From: Nannocystis pusilla
Lineage (GTDB): Bacteria; Myxococcota_A; Polyangia; Nannocystales; Nannocystaceae
Direction: 5' to 3'
Assembly (NCBI RefSeq): GCF_026626665.1
Contig: NZ_JAPNKE010000002.1
Coordinates: forward strand, 4,379,168 to 4,443,167
Length of the DNA: 64,000 bases
Position numbers and translations under genes: made by a program
Shown: positions 60,011 through 64,000 of the stretch, in pieces
Layout of the letters: every line of letters starts with the position of its first letter
Position numbering within the stretch: position 1 is the stretch's first letter
Notes under the pieces: model-generated
Databases searched by the model: none
What the model was told of the DNA's origin: nothing
What the model saw: only the letters and a program-made list of their open reading frames with translations

Positions 60011-61298
60011 ATGCCCGATCTCGGCAAGGCTGGCGCGTGGGGTCTGCTCGCGGTCGCCGGGGCGCTCGCGGGCCTGCTCGCGCTGTCGTCGGTCGCCTCC
60101 TTCGTCAACGCCTACCGGATCGGCGAGGCCGTGGTGCGCGGCGAGGGCGAGGTGCTGCACCGCCTGGTCGAGCGCGACTTCCCGCGCGGCCGCTGGGCCA
60201 CCGCCGCCGACCTCGAGGCCATCCTCGTCGACGGCCGCGACGAGGGCCTGCGCTACCTGGCGATCCTCGCGCCCGACGACGCCGTGGTGGTCGAGGCTGG
60301 CGTCAGCGTCGAGCGGCCGCTGCGACCCGACGACCGCCGCGGCGTGCTGGCGTGGATCGACGACAACCTGGCCGGCGACGGCAACGTCGCCCGCTTCGAG
60401 CGCCTGCTCGGCCCGCCGCCGCGCTCCGGCGAGAGGCCGCCGCCCGGGGTCGAGCCCGGCGTGCGCCCGCCGCCGCCGCGGGTCGTGATCGAGTTCGAAC
60501 CGCGCCTGGCGGCCGCCTTCTTCCGCCAGGCCCTGCGCGACCTCGTGGTCGGCCTCGCGGTCGCGGTCGCGCTGGTCGTCACCGCCTGGGTCTCGCACCG
60601 CCAGCGGCAGCGGGCCCAGGCCGCCGAGGCGGGCCACGCCGAGCGGCGCCACCTGGCCGCGCTGGGCGAGATGTCCGCCGTCCTGGCCCACGAGATCCGC
60701 AACCCGCTCGCCAGCCTCAAGGGCCACGCCCAGCTGCTCGAGGAGCAGCTCGCCGACAACGAGCGCCGGCGCGCCAAGGCCAGCCGGATCGTCGAGGAGG
60801 CGGTGCGCCTCGAGGCGCTGACGACCAGCCTCCTCGACTTCGTGCGCGCCGGCAAGCTCAAGGCCGCGACCGGCGACCCGCGGGCGATCGCGCGGCGAGC
60901 CGTCGAGCTCACCGATCCGGCGCGGGTCGTGCTCGACGACGCGGACGCGCCCGCCGGCTGGTACCTCGACGCCCAGCGGGTCGAGCAGGCGCTGGTCAAC
61001 CTGGTGCGCAACGCCCTGCAGGCGAGCCCGCCGGGCGCCACGGTCGAGCTGGCGATCCGCCGCGAGGACGGCGGCCTGGCCTTCCGCGTGGCCGACCGCG
61101 GCCCCGGCGTGCCGGCCGAGCTGCGCGCGCGGATCTTCGATCCGTTCGTCACCGGCCGCACCCAGGGCACCGGCCTGGGGCTCGCGGTGGTCTCGCGGGT
61201 GTGCGAGCGCCACGGCGGCAAGGCCAGCGTCGAGGAGCGGCCCGGCGGCGGCTCCGTGTTCCGCGTGGGCTGCCGCCGGCCGAAAGAGAGGGTGACTG

Positions 61299-61299
<1 letters not shown>
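60011..61299 (+). CDS. membrane sensor histidine kinase, partner of the NtrC-type regulator
   Basis: About 429 residues. Helix 1 is at residues 10-32 and helix 2 at about 177-195, with a periplasmic sensor domain between them carrying a Pro-rich patch (about 135-157). HisKA has AVLAHEIRNPLASLKG with His227. HATPase motifs follow: NLVRNALQAS, VADRGPGVPAEL and GTGLGLAVVSRV. Near the end one frame change (about 61268) gives LPPAEREGD and a stop whose TGA overlaps the next ATG (TGATG). Without it there is no stop. ATG 60011 is preferred because the frame upstream is a minisatellite. Confidence 0.85.
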
Positions 61300-62684
<1,385 letters not shown>

Positions 62685-62687
<3 letters not shown>

Positions 62688-62847
62688 CCTGTCCGGAGGG
62701 GCACGCCCTCGGTCGCCCCGACGCGACGAAGGACATGTCCCGTAAGACATGTCCGTTCATTCCGCAGCCGCCCGCCGCCGGGGCGCGCGAGCGGATGTTC
62801 GAAGGGACATGTCCGAAATGCTCGGACATGTCCCTCGGGACAGACGA
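62685..62847. repeat. cluster of 14-bp-period palindromes (4 pairs)
   Basis: In the 186-base convergent gap after the NtrC gene: CCTG/CACG at 62688/62702, CATG/CATG at 62734/62748 (ACATGTCCCGTAAGACATGT), GATG/CATG at 62794/62808 and CATG/CAGA at 62827/62841. Each pair keeps the 14-bp step, but the pairs are not in phase with one another. Confidence 0.75.
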
Positions 62848-62873
62848 TCACCCGGCGCGACCGGGCGAGCGGG

Positions 62874-64000
62874 TCAGGCGGCCTCGTCGGGGCGCAGCCG
62901 CTCGAGGTACTTCAGGTCGAAGTCGAACCAGCGGTTCAGCGGCCACTTCGCCTCGGTCTTGCCCCACGCGATCATCTGCTTCAGCTTCTCCGGCAGCACG
63001 TCGGTGTGATGGGCAGCCGGGTCGCCCCACGGGTGGATCGGCGGCAGCGGCGAGCGTCCGAGCAGCTCGAACACCAGCGTCGCGGCCTGCTCCGCGTCGA
63101 TCTCGCCGGCCTCCCAGCGGTCGAACGTCGTGTCGGTGAAGCGGCGCATGTCCTCGAGCGGATCCTCGCCGGGCGCGGGCTCCAGCGGCAGCGGGTCGGC
63201 GTCGAGGAGGGCGAAGTCCGCCTTGTCGCCGCTCTCCAGGTACTTGAGGCAGACCCGGAACATGCGCAGGTCGCCGAACAGGATGTTGATGAGCCACACC
63301 CGCAAAAACGCGTTCCAGGTCTCGAAGTTGGCGAACGAGCGGAACGAGTTGTGGACCATGCGATCGTTGTCGGCCAGCATCGCGTCCTGCAGCTTCCGCG
63401 GGTACTCGAAGCGGGCCGGGTCGAAGTCGTCGTCCTTCAGCGCCTGGATCAGCCGCGGCGCGAGCGCGTGGATCGTCTCGAACGTGTTGATCATGCCGCG
63501 CGAGTACAGCGCGTCGATGAAGCCGTGCGCGTGCGACAGGAGGAAGAAGCGCTTGCCCACGCTGTCGGTCGCGGTGAACTGCAGGCGGCCCGTGCCGACC
63601 CACGGCCGCGTGACCTCGGCGCCCTGCAGGTGGCGGGCGATGCTCGGGTAGCGGTTGACGACCTCCCAGAACTCCTGCTCCGGCGGGATGCCGCGCTGCG
63701 GGTACTTGCGCATGTCGAGCGTCAGGCCGACGCTGGTCAGGTCGCTCTCCGAGCCGGGCACGTTGTCGAAGCGGATGATCCAGAACCACCCGCCGTCGAT
63801 CACGTGGTGCAGCGTGCCCTCGTAGTAGCCGCGCGTCAGGCCGGGCCGCTCGTGCGGGGCCATGATATCGTCGTAGCGCTGGAAGCCGCGCATGTGGGTG
63901 AAGATCGTGCGCGACTGGGTGCGCAGCGGCGGCACCTCCGGCCGTAGCCCCATCCGTTCGGCGACCAGCGACTTGTGGCCGGTGCCGTCGCACAGATAGC
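62874..64000 (-). CDS. flavin-dependent oxidoreductase/halogenase-like protein (5' part beyond the window)
   Basis: The last 375 residues of a flavin monooxygenase-type protein; the N-terminal FAD-binding GxGxxG lies outside the window. Near the edge is YLCDGTGHKSLVAERMG, the conserved CDxTG/S motif of the tryptophan-halogenase/geranylgeranyl-reductase branch. It continues with HVIDGGWFWIIRFDNV, DSVGKRFFLLSHAHGFIDAL and LYSRGMINTFETIHALA, matching the flavin-dependent halogenase/oxidoreductase fold. The halogenase Lys-bearing loop cannot be assessed. Substrate unknown; no biosynthetic cluster is seen beside it. Confidence 0.75.
   Translation of the reverse strand, partial: YLCDGTGHKSLVAERMGLRPEVPPLRTQSRTIFTHMRGFQRYDDIMAPHERPGLTRGYYEGTLHHVIDGGWFWIIRFDNVPGSESDLTSVGLTLDMRKYPQRGIPPEQEFWEVVNRYPSIARHLQGAEVTRPWVGTGRLQFTATDSVGKRFFLLSHAHGFIDALYSRGMINTFETIHALAPRLIQALKDDDFDPARFEYPRKLQDAMLADNDRMVHNSFRSFANFETWNAFLRVWLINILFGDLRMFRVCLKYLESGDKADFALLDADPLPLEPAPGEDPLEDMRRFTDTTFDRWEAGEIDAEQAATLVFELLGRSPLPPIHPWGDPAAHHTDVLPEKLKQMIAWGKTEAKWPLNRWFDFDLKYLERLRPDEAA

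Overview
This is very high-GC DNA that looks like a myxobacterium of the Nannocystis/Plesiocystis type (suborder Nannocystineae; inferred, no rRNA is present). The signs are eukaryote-like Ser/Thr kinases with TPR tails, many lipoproteins with long Ser/Thr/Asp-rich linkers followed by FG-GAP, RCC1 or enzyme domains, an ADYC-domain lipoprotein, a MYXO-CTERM-like tail on a secreted trypsin, NtrC-type and hybrid two-component systems, and RsbR-like STAS proteins.

Layout. 1-11 kb: housekeeping and stress genes (an SDR cut by the window edge, truA, phosphatidylserine synthase, an SDR/LysR pair, a YsnF-like stress protein, a large polytopic membrane protein). 11-14.4 kb: a trypsin-like protease with a full-length group II intron abutting its start codon. 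14.5-20.5 kb: FG-GAP lipoprotein, TPR protein, Ser/Thr kinase, RCC1 lipoprotein. 20.7-24.5 kb: an SDR and a three-gene cassette built around an ATP-dependent ligase-type nucleotidyltransferase. 24.6-33.8 kb: lipoproteins, a c-type cytochrome, cutA, and a penicillin-acylase plus membrane spermidine-synthase-like operon. 34-39.8 kb: a putative light-signalling locus with heme oxygenase, a CarH-like B12 domain and two hybrid histidine kinases. 39.9-44.2 kb: a PLP enzyme and two tandem GAF/PAS-STAS proteins. 44.2-47.6 kb: a DUF4157 (eCIS-type) polymorphic toxin candidate followed by two tandem copies of a putative immunity gene. 48-56.5 kb: more lipoproteins, a glycosidase-like protein, a GST, a PAS-STAS protein. 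56.5-62.7 kb: a Ser/Thr kinase with TPRs, then a histidine kinase and NtrC-type regulator pair. The window ends inside a flavin-dependent oxidoreductase/halogenase-like gene.

The most unusual signal is a dispersed element found at about 30 places. It is a 10-bp palindrome of type RRRCATGYYY (CCTG and CAGG cores also occur) repeated at an exact 14-bp period, in runs of 2-5 units. Most copies lie just after stop codons or between genes, but several lie inside reading frames (Ser/Thr kinase, membrane synthase, SDR, large membrane protein) without breaking them. A hairpin-bearing 48/51-bp minisatellite at 59.4-59.65 kb appears related.

A second pervasive feature is that about 15 genes need exactly one (sometimes two) frame changes to give a complete protein, often at G/C homopolymers or GC-dinucleotide runs. 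This looks more like residual indel error in an assembly than mass pseudogenisation. Genes affected are annotated over the full span and the break point is noted.
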